Shown here: one piece after another, positions 56,201 to 62,434 of the stretch | How positions within the stretch are numbered: the first letter of the stretch is position 1 | How the letters are laid out: each line of letters starts with the position of its first letter | Origin: an uncultured Bacteroidales bacterium | Lineage (GTDB): Bacteria > Bacteroidota > Bacteroidia > Bacteroidales > Muribaculaceae | Direction of reading: 5' to 3' | Assembly (NCBI GenBank): GCA_947175575.1 | Contig: CAMWNG010000004.1 | Span: 1-62,434, forward strand | DNA: 62,434 nucleotides | Program-made: the position numbers and the translations under genes | Notes under the pieces: model-generated | Seen by the model: the letters and a program-made list of their open reading frames with translations, nothing else | What the model was told of the DNA's origin: nothing | The model's database searches: none

Positions 56201-56479
56201 GGATCACCGTTCGTTTACCAGACTCTTGGACTCGGCGACGTTGTTGGCGCGCCGGTACCCGGCACCATGACAGCCGTGTGGTGGGAGACGCAGATCGACC
56301 CCACGCTCGTGTTCGGAATACCGCAGGTGACTTCAGTGGACATGAACGGCAACATACTCGAAAACCGACAGTTGCAACCGGATGTTGAAGTTTACAACAC
56401 GCCGCAGGATGTGGCGGCCGGACACGATGCCCAGATAGCACGGGCCGTAGAGACCCTGCTCAAAAAATTAGACAAATAA
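53258..56479 (+). CDS. Tricorn-like S41 family protease with beta-propeller
   Basis: A 1073-residue exported protease with signal peptide MKKLIIATSAILAALPVGAQ. Two beta-propeller regions occupy residues 25-550 with repeated SPDG motifs (WSPDGTMIAFGSDRDGS, FSPDGKKVAFLEDRT). A charged low-complexity insert (about 562-592) is rich in Lys and Asp. A further propeller segment, a helical C1-like part, a PDZ domain (about 790-860) and the S41 catalytic core follow; NEANYSDAHGSPF carries the expected nucleophile Ser near 977, and the DTRWNGGGWL segment is typical. Tricorn relatives degrade peptides; the signal peptide places this one outside the cytoplasm. Confidence 0.92.
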   Translation: MKKLIIATSAILAALPVGAQESPLWLRNTAISPDGSKVAFTFKGDIYTVPATGGQARQITTNPSYDTAPVWSPDGTMIAFGSDRDGSMDIFVIPSEGGTARRLTTASAAEMPKAWLNDSTILFSANMKPSKEAIQGPFASQIYAIGTGGGRPVLFSTIPMEAISIAEDGRILYQDRKGYEDVLRKHERSSSTADIIMVDKEGKHSRLTTFNGPDQNPVWLPDGRFAFLSEEDGTINIYVREPADATATQLTKFTTHPVRSLSASADGKLMAFSWNGEVYTLIPGSTPRKLDIQITGDDYNRDSVNGTRTSGATTMAVSPDGKEVAFVLRGDVYVTSTDYKTTRRITDTPGQERRLGFSKDGRTLVYDSERDGLWQLFTATIKNPDEKHFAYATEIVETPLYSSDKAAQQPAFSPDGKKVAFLEDRTEIRVIDVDSKKVNTALDGRYNYSYSDGDVEFVWSPDSRHLLASYIGIGGWNNSDIALVTADGSEVVNLTESGYSSSNPRWALDGEAVMWESDRYGMRSHGSWGTQSDVLLMALTPEAYDKMHLSAEEAALAKEAESDKKDEGDNEKDSKKDKKNSKKDKDAKVDKPAPVKNFDLDNRSMRIMRLTPRSGSLGDYVLAADGSKLYYTTANADGSFNLMETDLREDETKVLARNVRGGFDPDEKVENIYVLGNVMSKVNLSSGTSTPIEFEADYSRRPSLEREYIYDHMLSQVRDKFYDPDLHGVDWTGYGEAYRRFLPYIDNNYDFAILLSEILGELNASHTGGRFRPAPEYNTASLGAFFDEDYTGKGIRIAEVMPGSPLAGAKANVKDGEIITAIDGVTIDPGMDYSPLLRNKAGKRVRLTVEDSSGKERNVTVRALGSEYGLLYRRWVRRNQEMVDSLSNGRIGYVHVQGMDSPSFRTVFSEMLGKYRNREAIIVDTRWNGGGWLHNDLAQLLGGKEYVQFRPRGRYIGSEPFTQWTKPSVMLVNEANYSDAHGSPFVYQTLGLGDVVGAPVPGTMTAVWWETQIDPTLVFGIPQVTSVDMNGNILENRQLQPDVEVYNTPQDVAAGHDAQIARAVETLLKKLDK

Positions 56480-56483
56480 ATGT

Positions 56484-56510
56484 AAAGCCGACCTTCGAGG
56501 TCGGCTTTTT
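56484..56510 (+). terminator. terminator after the Tricorn-like gene
   Basis: An 11-bp perfect stem (56484-56494 with 56498-56508), loop TCG, then TTTTT at 56506-56510. Confidence 0.9.
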
Positions 56511-56576
56511 CATATCATTAATCTTTATGAGTCAAAAAAACTACCCGATAAATTCGGAAACTTGACAAAAATATTG

Positions 56577-56584
56577 TAAATTTG
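56577..56584 (+). promoter_or_regulatory. -7 element of ppdK
   Basis: TAAATTTG, about 88 bases before the ATG at 56672. The -33 part is not clear at the normal distance. Confidence 0.45.
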
Positions 56585-56671
56585 CACCCAATTACGGTCG
56601 GTGTGCCCTACCCGACCCGATATAACATATAAACGCGACAACTAACTATACAAATTATAACCAACACACAA

Positions 56672-59386
56672 ATGAAAAGAGTATATACATTTGGCGACGG
56701 CAAAGCTGAAGGCAATGCCGAAATGCGCAACCTCCTCGGAGGTAAAGGCGCGAACCTCGCCGAAATGAACCTCCTGGGTATGCCCGTTCCTCCGGGCTTC
56801 ACCATCACTACCGATGTCTGCACGGAGTACACCCAGTACGGCAAGGACGAAGTGGTTAAACGCCTCAAAGCCGATGTGGAAAAGGCTATCCAGCACGTTG
56901 AAGAGCTCACCGGCAAGAAGTTCGACGATCCCTCCAACCCTCTCCTCGTTTCAGTACGTTCGGGCGCACGCGCTTCAATGCCCGGTATGATGGACACCGT
57001 CCTCAACCTCGGCATGAACGACGCCACTGTAGCTTCACTCGCTGAAAAGAGCGGCAACCCCCGCTTCGCTTGGGACTCATATCGCCGTTTCGTACAGATG
57101 TACGGCGACGTGGTGCTGGGCATGAAACCCAAATCCAAAAACGACATCGATCCCTTCGAGAAAATCATCGATCAGGTCAAAGAAGAAAAGGGTGTGAAAC
57201 TCGATACCGAGCTCACCGTTGACGACCTTAAGAAACTCGTCACCCTCTTCAAAGCCGCTGTCAAGGATTACACCGGCAAGGACTTCCCCGACTCCGCATG
57301 GGAACAGCTCTGGGGGGGCATCTGCGCCGTATTCGATTCATGGATGAACGAACGCGCCATCCTCTACCGTCGCATGAACCAGATCCCCGAAGAATGGGGC
57401 ACAGCCGTCAACGTACAGGCTATGGTTTACGGTAACATGGGCGACAATTCAGCTACAGGCGTGGCCTTCTCCCGCGACGCCGCAACCGGTGAAAACATAT
57501 TCAACGGCGAATATCTCATCAACGCTCAGGGCGAAGATGTGGTGGCCGGTATCCGCACTCCCCAGCAGATCACAATCGAAGGCTCGCGCCGCTGGGCTGC
57601 CCTGCAGGGAATCTCCGAGGAAGAACGCCGCGAAAAATACCCCTCGCTCGAAGAATCGATGCCCGACTGCGCCCAGCAGCTCTTCGCCATCTCCGACCGT
57701 CTCGAGGATTATTACCGCGACATGCAGGATATGGAATTCACCATCCAGGACGGCAAGCTCTGGATGCTCCAGACACGTAACGGCAAACGTACCGGTGCCG
57801 CTATGGTGAAAATCGCCATGGATCTGCTCCGCGACGGTAAGATCGACGAAAAGACAGCCCTCCTGCGCATGGAGCCCCAGAAACTTGACGAACTCCTCCA
57901 CCCCGTATTTGATAAAGCAGCCCTCAAGCGCGCCAAAGTGGTGGCCAAAGGTCTCCCCGCATCTCCCGGTGCAGCAGCCGGTCAGATCGTGTTCTCGGCT
58001 GAAGACGCTGAAGAATGGGCCGATAAGAAACGCAAAGTGGTTCTCGTCCGCATCGAAACCTCTCCCGAAGACCTCCGCGGTATGGCAGTGGCTCAGGGTA
58101 TCCTCACCATGCGCGGCGGTATGACCTCACACGCAGCCGTTGTGGCTCGCGGTATGGGCAAGTGCTGCGTTTCCGGTGCAGGTGAAATCAAGGTTGACTA
58201 CGAAGCCAAGACTGTTGAAATGGGTGGCAAGACCTTCAAAGAAGGCGATTGGATCTCGCTCAACGGTTCTACCGGTGAAGTTTACGAAGGACAGGTGCCC
58301 ACCACCGAACCCGAACTCGGCGGTGACTTCGGCGCGATCATGAACCTCGCCGCCAAGTTTACCAAAACCCTCGTACGCACCAACGCCGATACTCCCCGCG
58401 ACGCCCGTCAGGCACGCAATTTCGGCGCTCAGGGCATCGGCCTCTGCCGCACGGAACACATGTTCTTCGAAGGCGACCGTATCAAGGCTGTACGCGAAAT
58501 GATTCTCGCTTCCGATGAAGCAGGCCGTCGCACAGCTCTCGAAAAACTCCTCCCCATGCAGCGCGGTGACTTCGAAGGCATCTTCGAAGCTATGGACGGA
58601 TTCGGCGTTACTATCCGTCTGCTTGATCCCCCGTTGCACGAATTCGTACCTCATCAGACCGCAACCCAGAAAGAACTTGCCAACGAAATGGGTATCACCC
58701 TCGAGGAAGTTAAGGCTAAAGTCGACGCCCTCGAAGAATTCAACCCCATGCTCGGCCACCGCGGATGCCGTCTCGGTATCACCTATCCCGAAATCACCGA
58801 AATGCAGACCCGCGCGATCATCGAAGCCGCTCTCGCTGTCAAGGCTCGCGGTATCGATGTCAAGCCCGAAATCATGATTCCTCTCGTAGGCTCGCTCAAG
58901 GAAATCCAGCATCAGGCTAACGTGATCAATACCACCGCTGCCAAAGTGTTCGACGAAAAAGGCCAGTCGATCCCCTACATGGTAGGCACCATGATCGAAG
59001 TGCCCCGCGCCGCACTCACCGCTGACCAGATCGCAACTGTTGCCGAATTCTTCTCGTTCGGTACCAACGACCTCACCCAGATGACCTTCGGCTTCTCCCG
59101 CGACGACGCTCCCAAGTTCCTCAAATACTACAAGGAACATGGCATCATCAAGGTTGATCCGTTCGAAGTTCTCGACCAGGAAGGCGTAGGCCAGCTCGTG
59201 AAGATGGGTGTAGAAAAAGGCCGCGCAACCCGTCCCGAACTCAAGGTAGGCATCTGCGGCGAACACGGTGGCGAACCCTCATCCGTCAAGTTCTGTGCCA
59301 AACTCGGCATGAACTACGTGAGCTGCTCGCCCTTCCGCGTTCCCATCGCCCGCGTCGCCGCTGCGCAGGCTGCTATCGAGGATTAA
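56672..59386 (+). CDS. ppdK: pyruvate, phosphate dikinase
   Basis: Interconverts pyruvate, ATP and phosphate with PEP, AMP and pyrophosphate; in gut anaerobes it supports glycolysis or gluconeogenesis with pyrophosphate saving. At 904 residues it is full length. The nucleotide-binding part has LLGGKGANLAEM and SVRSGARASMPGMMDTVLNLG; the swivelling phospho-His near 485 is in GGMTSHAAVVARGMG; the PEP/pyruvate barrel has the GLCRTEHMFF segment and ends in GICGEHGGEPSS with the catalytic Cys. Codon use looks strongly biased (C-rich third positions), suggesting high expression. Confidence 0.97.
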   Translation: MKRVYTFGDGKAEGNAEMRNLLGGKGANLAEMNLLGMPVPPGFTITTDVCTEYTQYGKDEVVKRLKADVEKAIQHVEELTGKKFDDPSNPLLVSVRSGARASMPGMMDTVLNLGMNDATVASLAEKSGNPRFAWDSYRRFVQMYGDVVLGMKPKSKNDIDPFEKIIDQVKEEKGVKLDTELTVDDLKKLVTLFKAAVKDYTGKDFPDSAWEQLWGGICAVFDSWMNERAILYRRMNQIPEEWGTAVNVQAMVYGNMGDNSATGVAFSRDAATGENIFNGEYLINAQGEDVVAGIRTPQQITIEGSRRWAALQGISEEERREKYPSLEESMPDCAQQLFAISDRLEDYYRDMQDMEFTIQDGKLWMLQTRNGKRTGAAMVKIAMDLLRDGKIDEKTALLRMEPQKLDELLHPVFDKAALKRAKVVAKGLPASPGAAAGQIVFSAEDAEEWADKKRKVVLVRIETSPEDLRGMAVAQGILTMRGGMTSHAAVVARGMGKCCVSGAGEIKVDYEAKTVEMGGKTFKEGDWISLNGSTGEVYEGQVPTTEPELGGDFGAIMNLAAKFTKTLVRTNADTPRDARQARNFGAQGIGLCRTEHMFFEGDRIKAVREMILASDEAGRRTALEKLLPMQRGDFEGIFEAMDGFGVTIRLLDPPLHEFVPHQTATQKELANEMGITLEEVKAKVDALEEFNPMLGHRGCRLGITYPEITEMQTRAIIEAALAVKARGIDVKPEIMIPLVGSLKEIQHQANVINTTAAKVFDEKGQSIPYMVGTMIEVPRAALTADQIATVAEFFSFGTNDLTQMTFGFSRDDAPKFLKYYKEHGIIKVDPFEVLDQEGVGQLVKMGVEKGRATRPELKVGICGEHGGEPSSVKFCAKLGMNYVSCSPFRVPIARVAAAQAAIED

Positions 59387-59418
59387 ACGGTACTTCGTAA
59401 GTATTAATTGAATAATAG

Positions 59419-59472
59419 AGGCTGTGAAGCTCAATCCTATCTGATTGATTCTTCACAGCCTTTTGTTTTTTT
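59419..59472 (+). terminator. terminator after ppdK
   Basis: An 11-bp perfect outer stem (59419-59429 with 59451-59461) encloses a second stem TCAATC/GATTGA (59431-59436 with 59443-59448). A T-rich run follows (59461-59473). Confidence 0.85.
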
Positions 59473-59489
59473 TCTAATAATATAGTATT

Positions 59490-59792
59490 ATGCACTTAAT
59501 TACCGATAACCTTCAAAAGATAATTGCTTTATGTAAAAAATATAAGGTTAAAACGCTTTATGTGTTTGGTTCAATTCTAACGCCTCGCTTTAACGAAAAT
59601 AGCGATGTCGATTTTTCCGCCCGGTTCAATCATGACCCCGATCCTTTGGTCACGGGTGAAAATATGATTAATTTTTACATAGATTTAACCGAATTGATGG
59701 GTAGAAAAATTGATCTTGTTGACGAAGATTGCTTAAAGAATCCATATTTTATTGAAGAATTAAACGAAACCAAAATGTTGATTTATGGATAG
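59490..59792 (+). CDS. mntA: MntA-like minimal nucleotidyltransferase (antitoxin)
   Basis: A 100-residue minimal nucleotidyltransferase of the MNT family. The signature GSX10DXD is exact: GS in VFGSILTPRFNENSDVDF, then ten residues, then DVD. A third acidic residue lies in KIDLVDED. In the HepT-MntA systems studied so far the nucleotidyltransferase transfers AMP to a HepT tyrosine and neutralises the toxin. The gene overlaps hepT by 8 bases. Base composition is far richer in A/T than neighbouring ppdK, a sign of horizontal origin. Confidence 0.88.
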   Translation: MHLITDNLQKIIALCKKYKVKTLYVFGSILTPRFNENSDVDFSARFNHDPDPLVTGENMINFYIDLTELMGRKIDLVDEDCLKNPYFIEELNETKMLIYG

Positions 59793-60126
59793 AACAGTGA
59801 AAAAATACCTTAGCGACATTTATTCCGCAATAGATGAAATTGAATTATTCCTTAGTCAACGTCCATGTCAATATCAAGTCTATTTAAATGATTTGATGTT
59901 TAAACGAGCGATAGAAAGGAATGTAGGAATTATTGGCGAAGCAATGTCTAAGATTCTGCAAATTGACAATGAGATTCCTATTACGAATGCCAAAAACATC
60001 AAAGGGACTCGCAATTACGTGATTCATGCTTACGACACTCTTGAACCACATATAATTTGGAATATTGTAATTAATGATATTCCGAAACTCAAAGAAGAAG
60101 TTATAGCCTTATTAAATGATAATTAA
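59785..60126 (+). CDS. hepT: HepT-like toxin (HEPN RNase)
   Basis: A 113-residue HEPN-domain protein of the HepT/DUF86 family. The catalytic RX4HXY motif is exact in GTRNYVIHAYDTL. HepT toxins cut RNA, and the Tyr of the motif is the site AMPylated by the partner MntA in characterised pairs. All helices of the fold appear present, so the toxin is probably intact. It overlaps mntA by 8 bases and starts after it, the usual antitoxin-first order. Confidence 0.88.
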   Translation: MDRTVKKYLSDIYSAIDEIELFLSQRPCQYQVYLNDLMFKRAIERNVGIIGEAMSKILQIDNEIPITNAKNIKGTRNYVIHAYDTLEPHIIWNIVINDIPKLKEEVIALLNDN

Positions 60127-60253
60127 GATATTGGAGGAAGAACTGGAGCGATTTTATCTGAGATATGCAAATAAATACGCTATTAAAACGCTGGAAATTA
60201 AAACCTTAATTCCTTGTCAAAAGAATTGGAAGCATCATTCACTCATTCGCTGA
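60116..60253 (+). CDS. possible short reading frame overlapping the hepT end
   Basis: A 45-codon frame beginning inside hepT (ATG at 60116): MIIKILEEELERFYLRYANK and a basic C-terminus. It shares the A/T-rich composition of the toxin pair. It may be a remnant of a longer gene or a chance frame; no family is recognised. Confidence 0.2.
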   Translation: MIIKILEEELERFYLRYANKYAIKTLEIKTLIPCQKNWKHHSLIR

Positions 60254-60374
60254 ATAGTTACTTGAGATATATGGGACTTAATTTATGTTAAATTTAACAA
60301 TAAAATTTGGAGGGTTTGATTTTTGTAGGTAATTTTGGCTCAAAACTTTATATAACTAATCAAATTATAAACAC

Positions 60375-61430
60375 ATGAAATTCCGGATCTTGCCTTTTGT
60401 CCACGGACTTCTGGCTATATTTTTCCTCTGCGCCGAATTGACCGTTGGTGCGCAGGAGGTCACAACTGACGGATTGAAATTCAAGAAAGGGCAGAATGGA
60501 GCTCTTTTAATCGGATTTACGGATGATATTGCCGCTGACGTTGTGGTGCCTGCGTCGGTTGAGATAAACGAACGTATGGAAGATGTCACATTTTGGCGTG
60601 CCAATTGCCTGAATGCCGCTGAGACGGAAATCCCTGCTTCACATGTTAAATCGATAACCATGGAAGACGGCGATGCCGACCTTTGGATTTTCGGCGAATC
60701 AATTTCTGGGTGGACAGAACTTAAGACTATTGAATTTCCACAACAACTGACACAAATTGATTGCGACGCGATAATCAACTGTCCCGCACTTGAATCCGTT
60801 ACTTTCCGCGGTAACAGAGTCGTCTCTTTTGAATATCCCAATTATAATTTAAATTTTTCAATGGGATCCCAACCCACCGTCTATGTAAATGCCGATCTTG
60901 TCGATGAATATAAGGCTCTCAAAGAGAAGGATCAATATGCACAGGCTTTCCTTAGTCAGTGTGGCGAAATTTTGGCAATCGGCGGTAACGGTGTGCCATC
61001 TGGAGTACATATTCTTCTCGGTGATCTTCATCTGAACGCGCAAGATGCAAAACCCGGGGACAGGATATCAATCGAAGCTCCCGACGGTGCAACCATCAAC
61101 TCGATCGCACTTGACAACAAGCCTATAAATATCACCGATTCAAAAAAGGCGGAGATTGAAATTCCGGATTTCAATCATCACATGGTGATGGCCGTCAATC
61201 TGTCCTCTACATCCCAATCATCTCAACCTGATATCACAGACAGACACTACGCCGTACGCGGCACCGAGTCAGGCGTGGCCATCGATGGCTATGACGGTTC
61301 ACTGGTACTTGTTATCGACCTGTCCGGACGTGAAGTGGCAAAAACTCATAGGTCGCATATCGCGCTTAATGAAGGAATCTATATTGTGTTCTACGGCAAT
61401 CAGGGCTATAAAATTTGTGTAAACCGATGA
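60375..61430 (+). CDS. secreted protein with T9SS-like tail, tandem copy 1
   Basis: A 351-residue exported protein, signal MKFRILPFVHGLLAIFFLCAELTVGA. The chain has the strand-turn pattern of BspA-like leucine-rich proteins (IPASHVKSITMEDG, WTELKTIEFPQQLTQIDCDAI, CPALESVTFRGNRVV). The C-terminus (LVLVIDLSGREVAKTH ... NEGIYIVFYGNQGYKI) resembles a type A sorting tail. A paralogue follows, overlapping by four bases (ATGA). A surface or extracellular adhesive role is a guess. Confidence 0.72.
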   Translation: MKFRILPFVHGLLAIFFLCAELTVGAQEVTTDGLKFKKGQNGALLIGFTDDIAADVVVPASVEINERMEDVTFWRANCLNAAETEIPASHVKSITMEDGDADLWIFGESISGWTELKTIEFPQQLTQIDCDAIINCPALESVTFRGNRVVSFEYPNYNLNFSMGSQPTVYVNADLVDEYKALKEKDQYAQAFLSQCGEILAIGGNGVPSGVHILLGDLHLNAQDAKPGDRISIEAPDGATINSIALDNKPINITDSKKAEIEIPDFNHHMVMAVNLSSTSQSSQPDITDRHYAVRGTESGVAIDGYDGSLVLVIDLSGREVAKTHRSHIALNEGIYIVFYGNQGYKICVNR

Positions 61431-62260
61431 AACAGATAACATTTTTGCTGGCGGTCATAGCGTGTCTGAGTGTAAGCAGCCGGGCCGCGCAGCCTGAAGT
61501 TGAAGTTGACGGCATAGTATATTCAATCCATGCCAATTCAGGAAACTGCTACGTAAAGAAATATACCGCCGCCTTGCCGCAGAATGCAGTAATTCATGCA
61601 CGCGTCGAAATTGCCGAAAAAATGTATGACGTGCATTACATCGGCTTCGAGGCATTGATGCAGGATGACGATATTCTTCCCAAAGATCATATAACGTCCC
61701 TTACAATAGAAACCGGCGATCAGCCCTTACGGTTGATGGACTGCGCCGTGTGCGGCTGGACAGCGCTGGAAGACATTGATCTGCCCGATAACACATCCCA
61801 GCTTGACGAAGGATGTCTAAACACTCTGCCATCACTGAAGGTCATTTGGCTGCGCTCAACAGAAACGGTCACTTTCTACGAGGATTACGACCGCGCCTTA
61901 AATACATCCCTCTATTCCAATCCCATATTGCGCGTGCCGCAGAAACTGGTTTCTTCCTATGAAGCATTGGCCGCTGGAAGCAATGAAATCGCCTCTACAT
62001 TTCTTGGCCAGATGAGCAAGATCACATCTTTGGATGACTCAAAAGCCCCGGTGCTTACAATACGTTATGAGGACGCGCTTGTGACTCTACATGACGCCGC
62101 GGAAGGCCATCGGCTCCACTTCAGTTCGCAAACAGACCGGGCCATAAGTTCACTAATGAACAATGAACAAGATCATACTTCTACTCTTAAAGACGGACTT
62201 TATGTCGTTCCGGCTTTTGATGATGACACCTTGCTACATGTGACATTCGAGGACAACTGA
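61427..62260 (+). CDS. secreted protein, tandem copy 2, without sorting tail
   Basis: A 277-residue paralogue of the preceding protein: the mature chain starts VEVDGIVYSIHANSG (versus VTTDGLKFKKGQNG) and shares LPKDHITSLTIETGDQPL, WTALEDIDLPDNTSQLD and PSLKVIWLRSTETVTF. Signal segment MKQITFLLAVIACLSVSSRA is clear. It ends with VPAFDDDTLLHVTFEDN and lacks the T9SS-like tail of its neighbour. The start at 61427 is chosen for the signal peptide and the ATGA overlap. Confidence 0.72.
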   Translation: MKQITFLLAVIACLSVSSRAAQPEVEVDGIVYSIHANSGNCYVKKYTAALPQNAVIHARVEIAEKMYDVHYIGFEALMQDDDILPKDHITSLTIETGDQPLRLMDCAVCGWTALEDIDLPDNTSQLDEGCLNTLPSLKVIWLRSTETVTFYEDYDRALNTSLYSNPILRVPQKLVSSYEALAAGSNEIASTFLGQMSKITSLDDSKAPVLTIRYEDALVTLHDAAEGHRLHFSSQTDRAISSLMNNEQDHTSTLKDGLYVVPAFDDDTLLHVTFEDN

Positions 62261-62279
62261 ACCAAACCGATTTAATGAC

Positions 62280-62322
62280 GATTCGACCCGCGATTCTTTA
62301 ACGACTCGCGGGTCGGATCTTT
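62280..62322 (+). terminator. terminator after the paralogue pair
   Basis: A 10-bp perfect stem (62284-62293 with 62306-62315) that extends to 14 bp with one G-T pair (62280-62293 with 62306-62319). A short T run follows. Confidence 0.7.
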
Positions 62323-62434
62323 GTACTGCACCATAATTGAACATTATTCACTGTCATAATGTCAACGCGAGGCATCATGACACGGCTCTTTCATTTAACC
62401 TAGAATAAAGAGTATACCTCCCCTTACCCGGTTC
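62323..62434. other. terminal intergenic stretch
   Basis: I see no gene, clear promoter or repeat here. The region is cut off by the window end. Confidence 0.4.

Noticed and set aside
58127-59266. A 379-codon antisense frame inside ppdK
   Set aside because: Strong codon bias of ppdK removes antisense stops; no domain or promoter seen.

Overview
The window looks like chromosomal DNA from a member of the Bacteroidales, most likely family Muribaculaceae (S24-7); the family is inferred. Supporting signs are many promoters of the Bacteroidales form (TTG or TTTG, about 19-20 bases, then TAnnTTTG), little Shine-Dalgarno sequence, secreted proteins with type IX secretion (T9SS) type A C-terminal tails, a TonB receptor, KdsA and LpxH for lipid A/LPS, and family-restricted domains (DUF4924, DUF5106, SLBB capsule exporter). 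A complete urease locus is compatible with gut Muribaculaceae. I see no insertion sequence, prophage or CRISPR array.

Layout. 1-4544: capsule export operon (SLBB channel, Wzz-like co-polymerase, LytM/M23 peptidase) behind a canonical promoter. 4635-9079: cysteine synthase, tRNA-Met, TonB receptor and a lipoprotein. 9204-16744: class I fumarase, then urease ureA-B-C-E-F-G-D. 16774-18339 (minus): multi-spanning DUF6056-like membrane protein. 18451-24471: PepSY-like protein, two tandem secreted subtilases and a thioredoxin-like lumenal protein. 24468-29073: housekeeping run (mnmA, bifunctional-nuclease/UVR protein, nucleoside permease, rsmE, kdsA). 29139-36562: TPR protein, SNF2 ATPase and two paralogous proteins whose C-termini resemble the XPB/Ssl2-type helicase C-terminal domain. 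36630-43282 (minus): lipoproteins, two zinc-ribbon membrane proteins, a DNA-binding regulator, a Hanks-type kinase and another lipoprotein. 43329-47303 (minus): plsC, pgpA, two secreted proteins and an outer-membrane barrel. 47406-52894: SufT-like, lpxH, DUF4924, Na/Ca exchanger, flavin reductase, guaA and a hypothetical. 53258-59386: Tricorn-like S41 protease and pyruvate phosphate dikinase. 59490-60126: AT-rich MntA-HepT toxin-antitoxin pair. 60375-62260: two paralogous secreted proteins.

How the parts work together. The urease genes give the three structural subunits plus all four maturation factors; no nickel or urea transporter is present here. A strong hairpin sits between ureC and ureE. 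The SNF2 ATPase and its two downstream partners are packed 2 bases apart and with an 8-base overlap, so they probably form one functional unit; this is the best candidate for an undescribed system. The second-best candidate is the regulator at 40546-41121: near-identical 27-base sites, each with three TCAA cores spaced exactly 10 bases, sit just upstream of its own promoter and of the promoter of the zinc-ribbon/lipoprotein operon, suggesting a self-contained regulon. Terminators and promoters overlap repeatedly, most strikingly at 46603-46654, where the spacer of a promoter is one arm of a 20-bp hairpin.
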